Below are positions 1 to 5,721 of a stretch of DNA of 10,782 nt, one piece after another; the first letter of the stretch is position 1, and the number at the start of each line of letters is the position of its first letter. Source of the DNA: Thermoplasmata archaeon (GTDB lineage: Archaea; Thermoplasmatota; E2; UBA202; JdFR-43); contig JAGHBD010000123.1 in NCBI GenBank assembly GCA_021161135.1, forward strand, positions 1 through 10,782. The letters run 5' to 3'. The notes below the pieces were generated by a model. It had not been told where the DNA came from and did no database searches. It saw only the letters and a program-made list of their open reading frames with translations. Position numbers and translations under genes: made by a program.

Positions 1-2
1 AC

Positions 3-208
3 TATATTCAAAAGGTTAAAGAAGGTAAAAAGTGATTTTTCAATTTCAATCCAAGAATTAATAATGATATTATTGTTGCTATAGATTCAACCGTAAGAAA
101 GTATCAAGCAAAGAAGATTTGGATTTAAGTTTCTGTTTATTATTGCAGAAAAGAAGAAGGAATATGAAACACGGATTTCAATAGAGAACTCTTTACCAGA
201 TTAAATCA
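3..208 (+). pseudogene. degenerate transposase fragment
   Basis: Reading frame 3 from base 3 gives two short stretches that look like a decayed DDE transposase. Around bases 45-128 the translation contains IVAIDST, which resembles the first catalytic aspartate motif of IS4/IS5-type enzymes, followed by a basic stretch and a stop. After a frame change, about bases 128-205 read as a lysine- and glutamate-rich stretch containing YETRISIEN, which resembles the Y-x-x-R-x-x-IE block carrying the catalytic glutamate. Stops interrupt the frame at about 33 and 126, and the spacing between the blocks is far too short for an intact enzyme, so an internal deletion is likely. The fragment runs to the end of the convergent exporter gene. 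The family assignment is weak and could be chance similarity. Confidence 0.35.
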
Positions 209-1588
209 TTATCCAGCTACGTGAAAAACTCTTTTTAATGCTCTTATCCTCAATCTTCCCCAGGTGAAGCCAATAACAGCAGCTACCATGTTGCCCATCA
301 TAATTCCGAGCCACACTCCTTTCAAGGCAAGAGAAGTATATTGCACAAATAGGTAAGCAAAGCCCACCTGCATGATTATCGTTCTTAGGATGGTTAAAAT
401 AAGCGACTTTTCTCCTTCCCCTATACCCTGAAACATGGCTGAGGTCATCATGCCGAAGGGTGTCAAAACTAAAAAGATGGGGAGCATTCTAAGGGCAGAT
501 ATCAATCCCGCTTTTATTGCCCTAGCAGAGGCAGAATATGTGAAGAGATAAGCCACTTGTGGTGCAAAAAGGGTTATGAAAGCAACAACTAATAGTTCTA
601 TCAGGAAGGCAAATTTTATGGCGGAAAGATACGCTGTTTCCAGCTTCTTTATATTTTTCTCTCCATATGCTGCTCCTGTAACTGCTACAGTAGCGGAAGC
701 CATGCCGAGTATGGGCACTATCCCGAGCATTGTAACACGCCAGGCACTTGTGAATATTGCAACACCGTTTTCTTCACCTGCCATTATTGCTATACTGTTG
801 AGAAAGAATATTGCTATCGACATTGAAAGTTGAGAAATAGATGATGGAAGCCCGACACGCAAGATATCCTTGAGGATTTCTCTACTTGGCGAAAAGTCTC
901 TTAGCGTTATATTCACATAGGTGTCCTTCTTAATGAAGAGCCAGTAGGCTATAAGGAGGAAAGTCACAATCATCGAAAGGAGTGTGGCGTAAGCAGCACC
1001 AACAACACCTAAGCCGAGAGTGTAAATAAATATCGGGTCAAGGATTATGTTAAGGCCTGAGCCAAGCACCAGCGCGAGCATTGCCCTGTTTGTATCTCCT
1101 TCTCCCCTCAGAATACCGTTTCCGACGTTGTTGAAAACCATCACAAAAGCTCCTGCGAGAAGGACTCTCGAATACTCTATTGCGAGTTCAACCACTTCTC
1201 CCTTTGCACCCATGGAACGAAATAGCAGGTGTATGGTGGGGAGCATCGTAACTGTTATGGAAATTCCGAAAATCAATGAAAGTAGAAAGGAGTGTATGGC
1301 TACGTTATCCGCCCCTTCCTTATCTCTCGCCCCTATCCTCCTTGCTATTGCGGAGCTTGCACCTATTCCCAAGCCAGCAGCAAGAGAAATAATTCCCATG
1401 AAGACGGGAAAGAATAGCCCTATTGCAGCCAAAGCCTCTGAGCCCAGGCCCGATACCCACATCCCATCGGCAAGATTATATAACGTCTGAACTAACATGC
1501 CTATCATCATTGGAATGGAGAGTTTTATTATGGCCCTCTTTGGGTCGCCCAGAAGAATATCTATGTTTTTCTTCACCTTCTCATTCAT
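209..1588 (-). CDS. MATE-family multidrug/toxin efflux transporter
   Basis: This 459-residue integral membrane protein has the usual length and two-bundle layout of MATE exporters, which expel cationic drugs, metabolites or toxins using a sodium or proton gradient. The N-terminal half contains the typical opening (KLSIPMMIGMLVQTLYNLAD, then GLGSEALAAIGLFFP), an RGEGDT loop near residue 160, and NIILDPIFIYTLGLGVVGAA near residues 180-200. The second half begins at a matching LRVGLPSSISQLSMS repeat near 242 and has the pseudo-symmetric QGIGEGEKS loop near 390. About twelve hydrophobic segments are visible. The start ATG is supported by an AGGTGA ribosome-binding sequence 4 bases upstream. The gene is transcribed away from the surface-protein block, so it is probably independent of it. 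The substrate cannot be inferred. Confidence 0.95.
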   Translation of the reverse strand: MNEKVKKNIDILLGDPKRAIIKLSIPMMIGMLVQTLYNLADGMWVSGLGSEALAAIGLFFPVFMGIISLAAGLGIGASSAIARRIGARDKEGADNVAIHSFLLSLIFGISITVTMLPTIHLLFRSMGAKGEVVELAIEYSRVLLAGAFVMVFNNVGNGILRGEGDTNRAMLALVLGSGLNIILDPIFIYTLGLGVVGAAYATLLSMIVTFLLIAYWLFIKKDTYVNITLRDFSPSREILKDILRVGLPSSISQLSMSIAIFFLNSIAIMAGEENGVAIFTSAWRVTMLGIVPILGMASATVAVTGAAYGEKNIKKLETAYLSAIKFAFLIELLVVAFITLFAPQVAYLFTYSASARAIKAGLISALRMLPIFLVLTPFGMMTSAMFQGIGEGEKSLILTILRTIIMQVGFAYLFVQYTSLALKGVWLGIMMGNMVAAVIGFTWGRLRIRALKRVFHVAG

Positions 1589-1592
1589 GTTT

Positions 1593-1599
1593 TCACCTT
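1593..1599 (-). promoter_or_regulatory. Shine-Dalgarno site of the MATE gene
   Basis: On the minus strand the sequence AAGGTGA lies 4 bases before the exporter ATG and is complementary to the anti-SD end of archaeal 16S rRNA. Its last three bases (TGA) are also the stop codon of the small upstream ORF, so termination there would leave a ribosome at the exporter start. Confidence 0.75.
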
Positions 1600-1676
1600 T
1601 CTTTGTGCTTAATGATTTTGTTCATTCCTTTCCTCGTGAGTTTCAGTAACTCTCTCCTCACCAATTCCATGTTCAT
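1593..1676 (-). CDS. possible 27-residue leader/small protein upstream of MATE
   Basis: An ATG preceded by AAGGAG with 6 bases of spacing (minus strand, SD at about 1683-1688) opens a 27-residue frame. It reads MNMELVRRELLK and then a basic stretch ending in HKER. The peptide is strongly basic and would form an amphipathic helix. Its TGA stop overlaps the ribosome-binding sequence of the MATE gene, and only 4 bases separate the two frames, as expected for translational coupling. A second in-frame ATG lies two codons in (1670). It could be a real small protein, a leader peptide that governs exporter translation, or a chance frame. The good SD and the coupling favour translation, but a 27-codon ORF is too short to be convincing on its own. 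No family is recognised. Confidence 0.4.
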   Translation of the reverse strand: MNMELVRRELLKLTRKGMNKIIKHKER

Positions 1677-1700
1677 GTATATCTCCTTCTCTCTCCAAGC

Positions 1701-1710
1701 ATTATATCGT
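1701..1710 (-). promoter_or_regulatory. candidate TATA box for small ORF and MATE
   Basis: The minus strand reads ACGATATAAT about 30 bases before the small ORF. A start site about 25 bases downstream would fall close to the ATG and would leave the SD out of the transcript. The alternative AGATTAATATG at about 1730-1740 would give a leader that includes the SD. Which one is used is unclear. Confidence 0.3.
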
Positions 1711-1828
1711 GCATGTCAAGAGGCAGTGGCATATTAATCTTTCTAAAGTGTTTTCTTTACTCCAACGGAATGAGTAAGTCTGCTATTCACCTCTACTTTC
1801 TAATTTATTTACAATTCCTCCCATCCAT

Positions 1829-1879
1829 GCCTCCATACAACATTACCGCCTCCTTCCTGCTTATATGGAGGCGGGTTTT
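1829..1879 (+). repeat. two mutually exclusive hairpins followed by TTTT
   Basis: GCCTCCATA (1829-1837) is exactly complementary to TATGGAGGC (1864-1872), giving a 9-bp stem. CCGCCTCC (1846-1853) is exactly complementary to GGAGGCGG (1867-1874), giving an 8-bp stem with a 13-base loop. The 3' arms overlap, so only one stem can form at a time. The second stem is GC-rich and is followed directly by G and TTTT, resembling an intrinsic terminator on the plus strand. No plus-strand gene lies directly upstream, so its role is unknown. It could be an attenuator, a structured RNA or a protein-binding site. Confidence 0.5.
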
Positions 1880-1921
1880 CGCTTCAGGCAACTTTCCCGG
1901 CCCTCTCAAAAACCATAATTA

Positions 1922-1929
1922 TTTAAAAT
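1922..1929 (+). promoter_or_regulatory. TATA box, PRC-barrel gene promoter
   Basis: TTTAAAAT is centred about 30 bases before the ATG at 1956. With the usual archaeal spacing of about 26 bp, transcription would start within about 5 bases of the start codon, giving an almost leaderless message. No SD precedes the ATG, which fits. Confidence 0.55.
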
Positions 1930-1955
1930 CATTCTATATTAAGGGTTGTGGGAAA

Positions 1956-2234
1956 ATGAATGTGACAGATTTCATAAATTTGCCGGTTTATACAAATAAG
2001 GGAACATATGTGGGGGAGGTTAGAAATGTGCTCATTGATATAGAGGAAAGATGCATAGCAAAACTTATTTTAACAGAAACTAACAAAGAACTTGTTGAGG
2101 ATGGAATGGATGTTGCAGTGCCTTACAGATGGGTCTCTGCTGTAGGAGATATAATAATACTGAGTTACTTCCCTGAAAGAGTGGAAATTCCAAGAGAAGA
2201 GGAAGTTGAGGAAGAAGAGGGAGGAAAAAAATAA
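1956..2234 (+). CDS. PRC-barrel domain protein
   Basis: This 92-residue cytoplasmic protein is a single PRC-barrel. The pattern YTNKGTYVGEVRNVLIDIEE (about residues 11-30) followed by the beta strands RCIAKLIL and the closing DVAVPYRWVSAVGDIIILS (about 52-70) is characteristic of the small archaeal PRC proteins. The tail from about residue 77 is a run of glutamates ending in GGKK. I chose the ATG at 1956 because it starts exactly at the domain and follows a TATA box at the leaderless distance. An open frame continues further upstream but is not protein-like. Related small archaeal PRC-barrel proteins are known as SepF-interacting division factors (CdpB) in haloarchaea. Whether this one has that role is inference. 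It precedes the surface-protein genes by 39 bases on the same strand and may be the first gene of that operon. Confidence 0.8.
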   Translation: MNVTDFINLPVYTNKGTYVGEVRNVLIDIEERCIAKLILTETNKELVEDGMDVAVPYRWVSAVGDIIILSYFPERVEIPREEEVEEEEGGKK

Positions 2235-2240
2235 ATATAC
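2231..2240 (+). promoter_or_regulatory. weak candidate TATA box before the 2274 gene
   Basis: ATAAATATAC overlaps the PRC-barrel stop codon and lies about 38 bases before the next ATG. It would place a start site near 2262, just at the SD. Read-through from the PRC-barrel promoter is equally possible. Confidence 0.3.
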
Positions 2241-2262
2241 AATTCCTAATATCAGATTATCT

Positions 2263-2268
2263 GGAGGG
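2263..2268 (+). promoter_or_regulatory. Shine-Dalgarno site of the 2274 gene
   Basis: GGAGGG lies 5 bases before the ATG and fixes the start. This gene is therefore translated from a leadered or polycistronic message, unlike the PRC-barrel gene before it. Confidence 0.7.
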
Positions 2269-2273
2269 TTAAA

Positions 2274-3212
2274 ATGTTTAAAAGAACCGTTATATTGGCT
2301 TTAGCTGGTGTCGTCCTGCTTTTGTCTCAAAGCAGCCATGCAATATCATGGGGAAAAATAGATGCAACCGCAGATACATCCATTGCCTATGTCGAGAGAT
2401 ATGGACTGCAAGAAATAAGGCTAACAGTAGAATATCAGCCATATTATATTGGTTACATGCCAGCTTATGTAGAAGTTTCTGTTGAAGGCAGCCCGAGCTG
2501 GCTTACTGTTATTGCTTCTCCTCAGACATTTGTTCTCCAACCGAGGACTCCAAAACAGGTTACCCTTATAATGCAGGTTAAGGAGCATGATATCCAGGCA
2601 GGTCAGTCAGGTACAGTTGATGTCACAGTAAGAGGAAGAATAGTTGCAGGCGGAATGTTCCGAACAATTGATGAAGCAAAACTTTCCATAATAGTTGGCT
2701 ATAACCCCTATACGGAGATTGCAATAAGTGCTGTGCAGCCAATAGAGAGGACTTCTCCTGATAGAGAACTTCCTTTCATCATAAACATATACAATTATGG
2801 CAACTCCCGTGTAATTGTAGATTTAACAGCAGAAAAAGAACCTGGTGACTGGAAATATGTTATTAGTCCATCTACAGTCATTATAGAGCCCAAGCAACCC
2901 GGAGATGAAACATTTCCATATGCCACAGTAACCATTACTCTTACATCCCCACATGGCACAGCCATATCCTACCACAACGATTGGGAGGATTTCTCCATAA
3001 AAGCGAGGGCAAGGTCGGAGGCACCATATTATGAATATCAGGGAGGAAAATGGGTGCGCAGAACAGATGAAATACCGCTGATTACTCAATATGAAACAAC
3101 GGCATATTTCTTGGCGAAAAATAAGGGATTCTATGTGCCCGGCTTTGACGCCATTATAATGATTGCTGGACTTGCCATAGCTGGCTTACTGATTGCTAGG
3201 AAGAAAAAGTAA
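2274..3212 (+). CDS. secreted beta-sandwich surface protein with PGF-CTERM-like tail
   Basis: This 312-residue protein begins with a clear signal peptide (MFKRT, then a hydrophobic core, cleavage near SHA at about residue 23). The mature part is two beta-sandwich domains of about 110-130 residues each. The first (about 30-140) contains PSWLTVIASPQTFVLQP, and the second (about 145-275) contains GDWKYVISPSTVIIEPKQPG. The W-x-V-x-x-SP-x-x-x-x-L/I-x-P pattern is that of NEW3/COG1470-type domains found in archaeal envelope proteins. The C-terminus is YVPGFDA (PGF at 289-291), a hydrophobic helix and RKKK, matching the PGF-CTERM layout recognised by archaeosortase A, so lipid anchoring to the outer membrane face is plausible. 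Its stop is 1 base before the next start. No specific function is recognised. Confidence 0.75.
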   Translation: MFKRTVILALAGVVLLLSQSSHAISWGKIDATADTSIAYVERYGLQEIRLTVEYQPYYIGYMPAYVEVSVEGSPSWLTVIASPQTFVLQPRTPKQVTLIMQVKEHDIQAGQSGTVDVTVRGRIVAGGMFRTIDEAKLSIIVGYNPYTEIAISAVQPIERTSPDRELPFIINIYNYGNSRVIVDLTAEKEPGDWKYVISPSTVIIEPKQPGDETFPYATVTITLTSPHGTAISYHNDWEDFSIKARARSEAPYYEYQGGKWVRRTDEIPLITQYETTAYFLAKNKGFYVPGFDAIIMIAGLAIAGLLIARKKK

Positions 3213-3213
3213 C

Positions 3214-4743
3214 ATGCGAATTGCATGTCTCTCTCTCATACTTTTAATTTCCCTATCCTTCTTTACAAGCTATTTTGCTGTAGCTGAGCAGCCTCCAGAG
3301 TCTGACGAACCGATGCCTCAACTCGTTAATTTGCAAATTGACCCTATTGGTCCTACAACAGCGGAGATAGAACCTACAAAACAGTACACGTTTTATTTTA
3401 AATTTTACAATGGTGGATTTTTCAGCAAAAATTACTATCTCTTCTATGCAGAATTTGATGTGGAAGTCGAAGGCGAGGGATGGCAGGCATTTGTTTCCCC
3501 AACATGGACTTATTTCTGGCCAAACGAAACCAAAATTGGCAGGATTATTGTAACTGCATCAGCTCGTCCCTCAAATTATGCAACAATACATCTTCACGGT
3601 CGCATAAAAGATTTGCCAGGAAGAATTTTTAATTACTGGCATAAAGCCAATTTCACTTTCCAAGTTAAATTAGCACAGTATCATTCCTTTGATGTTGAAA
3701 TTAATAAAACATTTATCAAAGGGAGACAGGAAGAAATATACAGTCTGCCAATCAAAATAAAAAATCAGGGGAATTATGAGGACAGATTCTATATACGTAA
3801 AATATATGCCCCACCTGGCTGGAAGGTTGGTTTCTCACAGTCCCCAATAATCATACCACCAGATGAAGAGGCTTCCGTAAATCTATATTTTGCCATACCT
3901 CACGAAGGCGTATACGTGCAGGAAAGAACCCATTTCATACTTGTTGAGGTAAGGGCGGAGGGCGGAGGAGTGGCGAAAGCAGTGGCGGTAATTGTCTCTG
4001 TTAAAGGTTTTCATCTTACACTCGGTCAAATGGTGGCTTTGCTGAGCAGTATGCCCTCTCTTCTCATTCTTGCATTTGTTGGCATTGTTGCCCATCGTTA
4101 TAACAATCCCATAACATATTTACCAAAACCATGGAAAGAGGAGAAAGAAGAGCTGGCAAAATTGAAGGGAACTGCCAGAAGAAAAATGCTCAGAGAGATG
4201 AAAGACGAGTGGAAATCGGCGAAATATTACATGAAATGGAAAATGAGAGAGGAAAAAAGGCTTGAAGAGCTTAAAAGGAAAAAGAGCTTAAAACAGAGGA
4301 GGCTCGAAGAAAAAATTAAAAATGCATGGAAGGAAGGATGGGAGCCACTTTACAACAAATGGCAGGAGGAAAAGGAAAAGATAAAAACAGAATATGAAAA
4401 ACTAAGGAGAAATATTGAGAGAAAGCTTGCTGAAGCTAAACGGAAAGGGGTTTTGATAGATGTCTCTCTTCCAGAGGTAAAATATCCTCCAGAACCCAAA
4501 AAACCTGCAATGCCAAAGATTCCAGAATACAGGGTGGATGAACGACGCCTTACGCTTATTGAACCTGATGAAGTGGAAGTGGAAAGAATAATGATTCCTC
4601 TCGAGAGGAATAAGCTTTTAGTAAAGAGAGAAATTAGGAAAATTGAGGAAATTAGCAGAGAAATTATTGAGAATCTCAAAAAATCATTTGGGGCAATTGA
4701 AAGAAGAATAGATGCCGAAATAAGAAAAAAGAGTAGAAAATGA
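3214..4743 (+). CDS. membrane protein: secreted beta-sandwich domains, one TM helix, long cytoplasmic coiled coil
   Basis: The 509-residue product starts with a signal peptide (MRIACLSLILLISLSFF, ending near FAVAEQ). Two beta-sandwich domains follow. The second (about 155-265) is NEW3-like, with SLPIKIKNQGNYEDRFYI and APPGWKVGFSQSPIIIPPDE. A hydrophobic helix spans about residues 274-293. The remaining 215 residues are very rich in K, E and R and would be cytoplasmic. About 303-412 look like a long coiled coil, then comes a proline-rich linker (about 424-440, KYPPEPKKPAMPKIPEY), and a second charged helix runs to the end. I chose the ATG at 3214, 1 base after the previous stop, with AGGAAG upstream. 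A TTG at 3193 in the same frame is possible. The outer half has the same plan as the preceding protein, suggesting paralogues or partners. The ATGA overlap couples it to the next gene. The function is unknown. Confidence 0.75.
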   Translation: MRIACLSLILLISLSFFTSYFAVAEQPPESDEPMPQLVNLQIDPIGPTTAEIEPTKQYTFYFKFYNGGFFSKNYYLFYAEFDVEVEGEGWQAFVSPTWTYFWPNETKIGRIIVTASARPSNYATIHLHGRIKDLPGRIFNYWHKANFTFQVKLAQYHSFDVEINKTFIKGRQEEIYSLPIKIKNQGNYEDRFYIRKIYAPPGWKVGFSQSPIIIPPDEEASVNLYFAIPHEGVYVQERTHFILVEVRAEGGGVAKAVAVIVSVKGFHLTLGQMVALLSSMPSLLILAFVGIVAHRYNNPITYLPKPWKEEKEELAKLKGTARRKMLREMKDEWKSAKYYMKWKMREEKRLEELKRKKSLKQRRLEEKIKNAWKEGWEPLYNKWQEEKEKIKTEYEKLRRNIERKLAEAKRKGVLIDVSLPEVKYPPEPKKPAMPKIPEYRVDERRLTLIEPDEVEVERIMIPLERNKLLVKREIRKIEEISREIIENLKKSFGAIERRIDAEIRKKSRK

Positions 4744-5690
4744 AGAAGATATTTGCTGTTATAATTGCAATTCTACTTCTCAATATCTTTGCAGGATGTG
4801 TATTTAGGGAAAAAGGAGACAAGGATGGAGATGGGCTTCCAGATGAAAGAGAGAAAGAGGGATGGGAGGTAAATGTCATTTATCCAAACAGCAGGAATAT
4901 TACCACCTACACTGTAACATCTGATCCAACAAAGAAGGATACAGATGGAGATGGATTGAGTGATCTGGAAGAATTTTTATATCCTGGAGGAGCAACTGAT
5001 CCAACAAAGAAGGATACAGATGGAGATGGATTGAGTGATCTGGAAGAAAAGGAGTTAGGAAGTGATCCGAGAGATTGGAGAGGAGATATAGATATGGATG
5101 GTTTTATCGATTATGATGAGATTTTGTATTACGAAAAGCATAATATATCTCATGAAAAAATTATCCAGTATCTGCAAACAAAAGATGTGGATAAAGATGG
5201 TGTGCCAGATGGTTATGATATAGATCCTTTGAGAGATTTAAAAATAAAGGTATGGATTAAAAATATTATAATAACATCAGATATGGGAGATAGCGACGAA
5301 AATATTGAGCTTCGTATAAACATATCTACAGGAAATGAGTGGGCAGTTTTTCCTGAAGGAATTCCATTTTTGATAACGCCTGTTAATAAAAATGAGAGTA
5401 TAAATTTCAGCCATGTATTTGATTTAAGCGACTACGGTGTGCCGGGAAATGCCTCTCATCCTCTCATGATAGTTGTCGAAGACATAGATGAAGGTTTGGA
5501 AATTAATTTAAAGGATGGTATAGCTGGTTATGATTTAGTAAAGGTGTTTTCGAGCAATGTTTCTCCACCTTCACCTGTCTATGCGGAAAATATTAACATT
5601 TTCAAGGATTGCGACAAATATCATGAAAAGGGTGTGGATGGCGAGATATGGTTTGAAATAATTGATGCAAGTGTTGGTGTGGAGAGTTAA
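4740..5690 (+). CDS. lipoprotein with thrombospondin type 3 calcium repeats
   Basis: The 316-residue product has a lipoprotein signal peptide with lipobox FAGC (Cys20), so it should be tethered to the membrane outside the cell. Five TSP3/EF-hand-like loops follow: DKDGDGLPDE (27-36), DTDGDGLSDLEE (67-78 and again 92-103), DIDMDGFIDYDE (116-127) and DVDKDGVPD (149-157). Their spaced aspartates are the standard calcium ligands. Residues about 165-316 form a beta-rich domain, perhaps C2-like, ending near GEIWFEI. A similar EIWFDI occurs in the protease encoded next, so the two may share a module. The start ATG overlaps the previous stop (ATGA), indicating coupling. Two of the repeats are encoded by identical DNA, pointing to recent duplication. 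A structural or adhesive calcium-binding role is inferred. No enzyme motif is seen. Confidence 0.8.
   Translation: MKKIFAVIIAILLLNIFAGCVFREKGDKDGDGLPDEREKEGWEVNVIYPNSRNITTYTVTSDPTKKDTDGDGLSDLEEFLYPGGATDPTKKDTDGDGLSDLEEKELGSDPRDWRGDIDMDGFIDYDEILYYEKHNISHEKIIQYLQTKDVDKDGVPDGYDIDPLRDLKIKVWIKNIIITSDMGDSDENIELRINISTGNEWAVFPEGIPFLITPVNKNESINFSHVFDLSDYGVPGNASHPLMIVVEDIDEGLEINLKDGIAGYDLVKVFSSNVSPPSPVYAENINIFKDCDKYHEKGVDGEIWFEIIDASVGVES
4921..4973 (+). repeat. 53-bp exact direct repeat, copy 1
   Basis: This copy encodes DPTKKDTDGDGLSDLEE and is identical at every base to 4996-5048, at an offset of 75 bp (25 codons). The lack of even synonymous change indicates recent tandem duplication or gene conversion within the lipoprotein gene. 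Confidence 0.95.
4996..5048 (+). repeat. 53-bp exact direct repeat, copy 2
   Basis: Second copy of the repeat at 4921-4973. The two copies are separated by 22 bases encoding the FLYPGGA spacer. Because the offset is a multiple of three, gain or loss of one unit would keep the frame. Confidence 0.95.
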
Positions 5691-5693
5691 ATT

Positions 5694-5700
5694 CTTATAT
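5694..5700 (+). promoter_or_regulatory. TATA box, leaderless promoter of the metalloprotease gene
   Basis: CTTATAT lies just after the lipoprotein stop and is centred about 25 bases before the protease ATG. No SD precedes that ATG. This is the spacing expected for a leaderless transcript, so the protease can probably be expressed separately from the genes before it. Confidence 0.55.
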
Positions 5701-5721
5701 GATTAAACATTAGCATTTAAC

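Larger units (their letters stand above)
1677..1955. other. intergenic region between divergent MATE and PRC-barrel genes
   Basis: Between the MATE start (1588) and the PRC-barrel start (1956) lie 367 bases. The first part holds the small minus-strand ORF and its candidate promoter. The middle (about 1740-1825) shows no gene or structure I can support. It is followed by the competing hairpins at 1829-1879 and the PRC-barrel promoter near 1922. A plus-strand frame is open through much of this region and joins the PRC-barrel frame, but it has no start signal and its translation is unlike protein. Confidence 0.6.

Noticed and set aside
1047..1490. 147-codon plus-strand open frame inside the MATE gene
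   Set aside because: It is a shadow of the well-supported transporter, with no start signal and low-complexity Pro/Ser-rich translation.
1713..1955. N-terminal extension of the PRC-barrel protein through an open upstream frame
   Set aside because: The added 81 residues are not protein-like, have no SD, and contain the hairpins and the promoter. The domain and TATA spacing fit the ATG at 1956.
4130..4740. Charged K/E-rich tail of the 3214 gene as a separate gene or SMC-like protein
   Set aside because: The frame is continuous with the upstream ectodomain and TM helix, with no internal start signal and no ATPase motifs.
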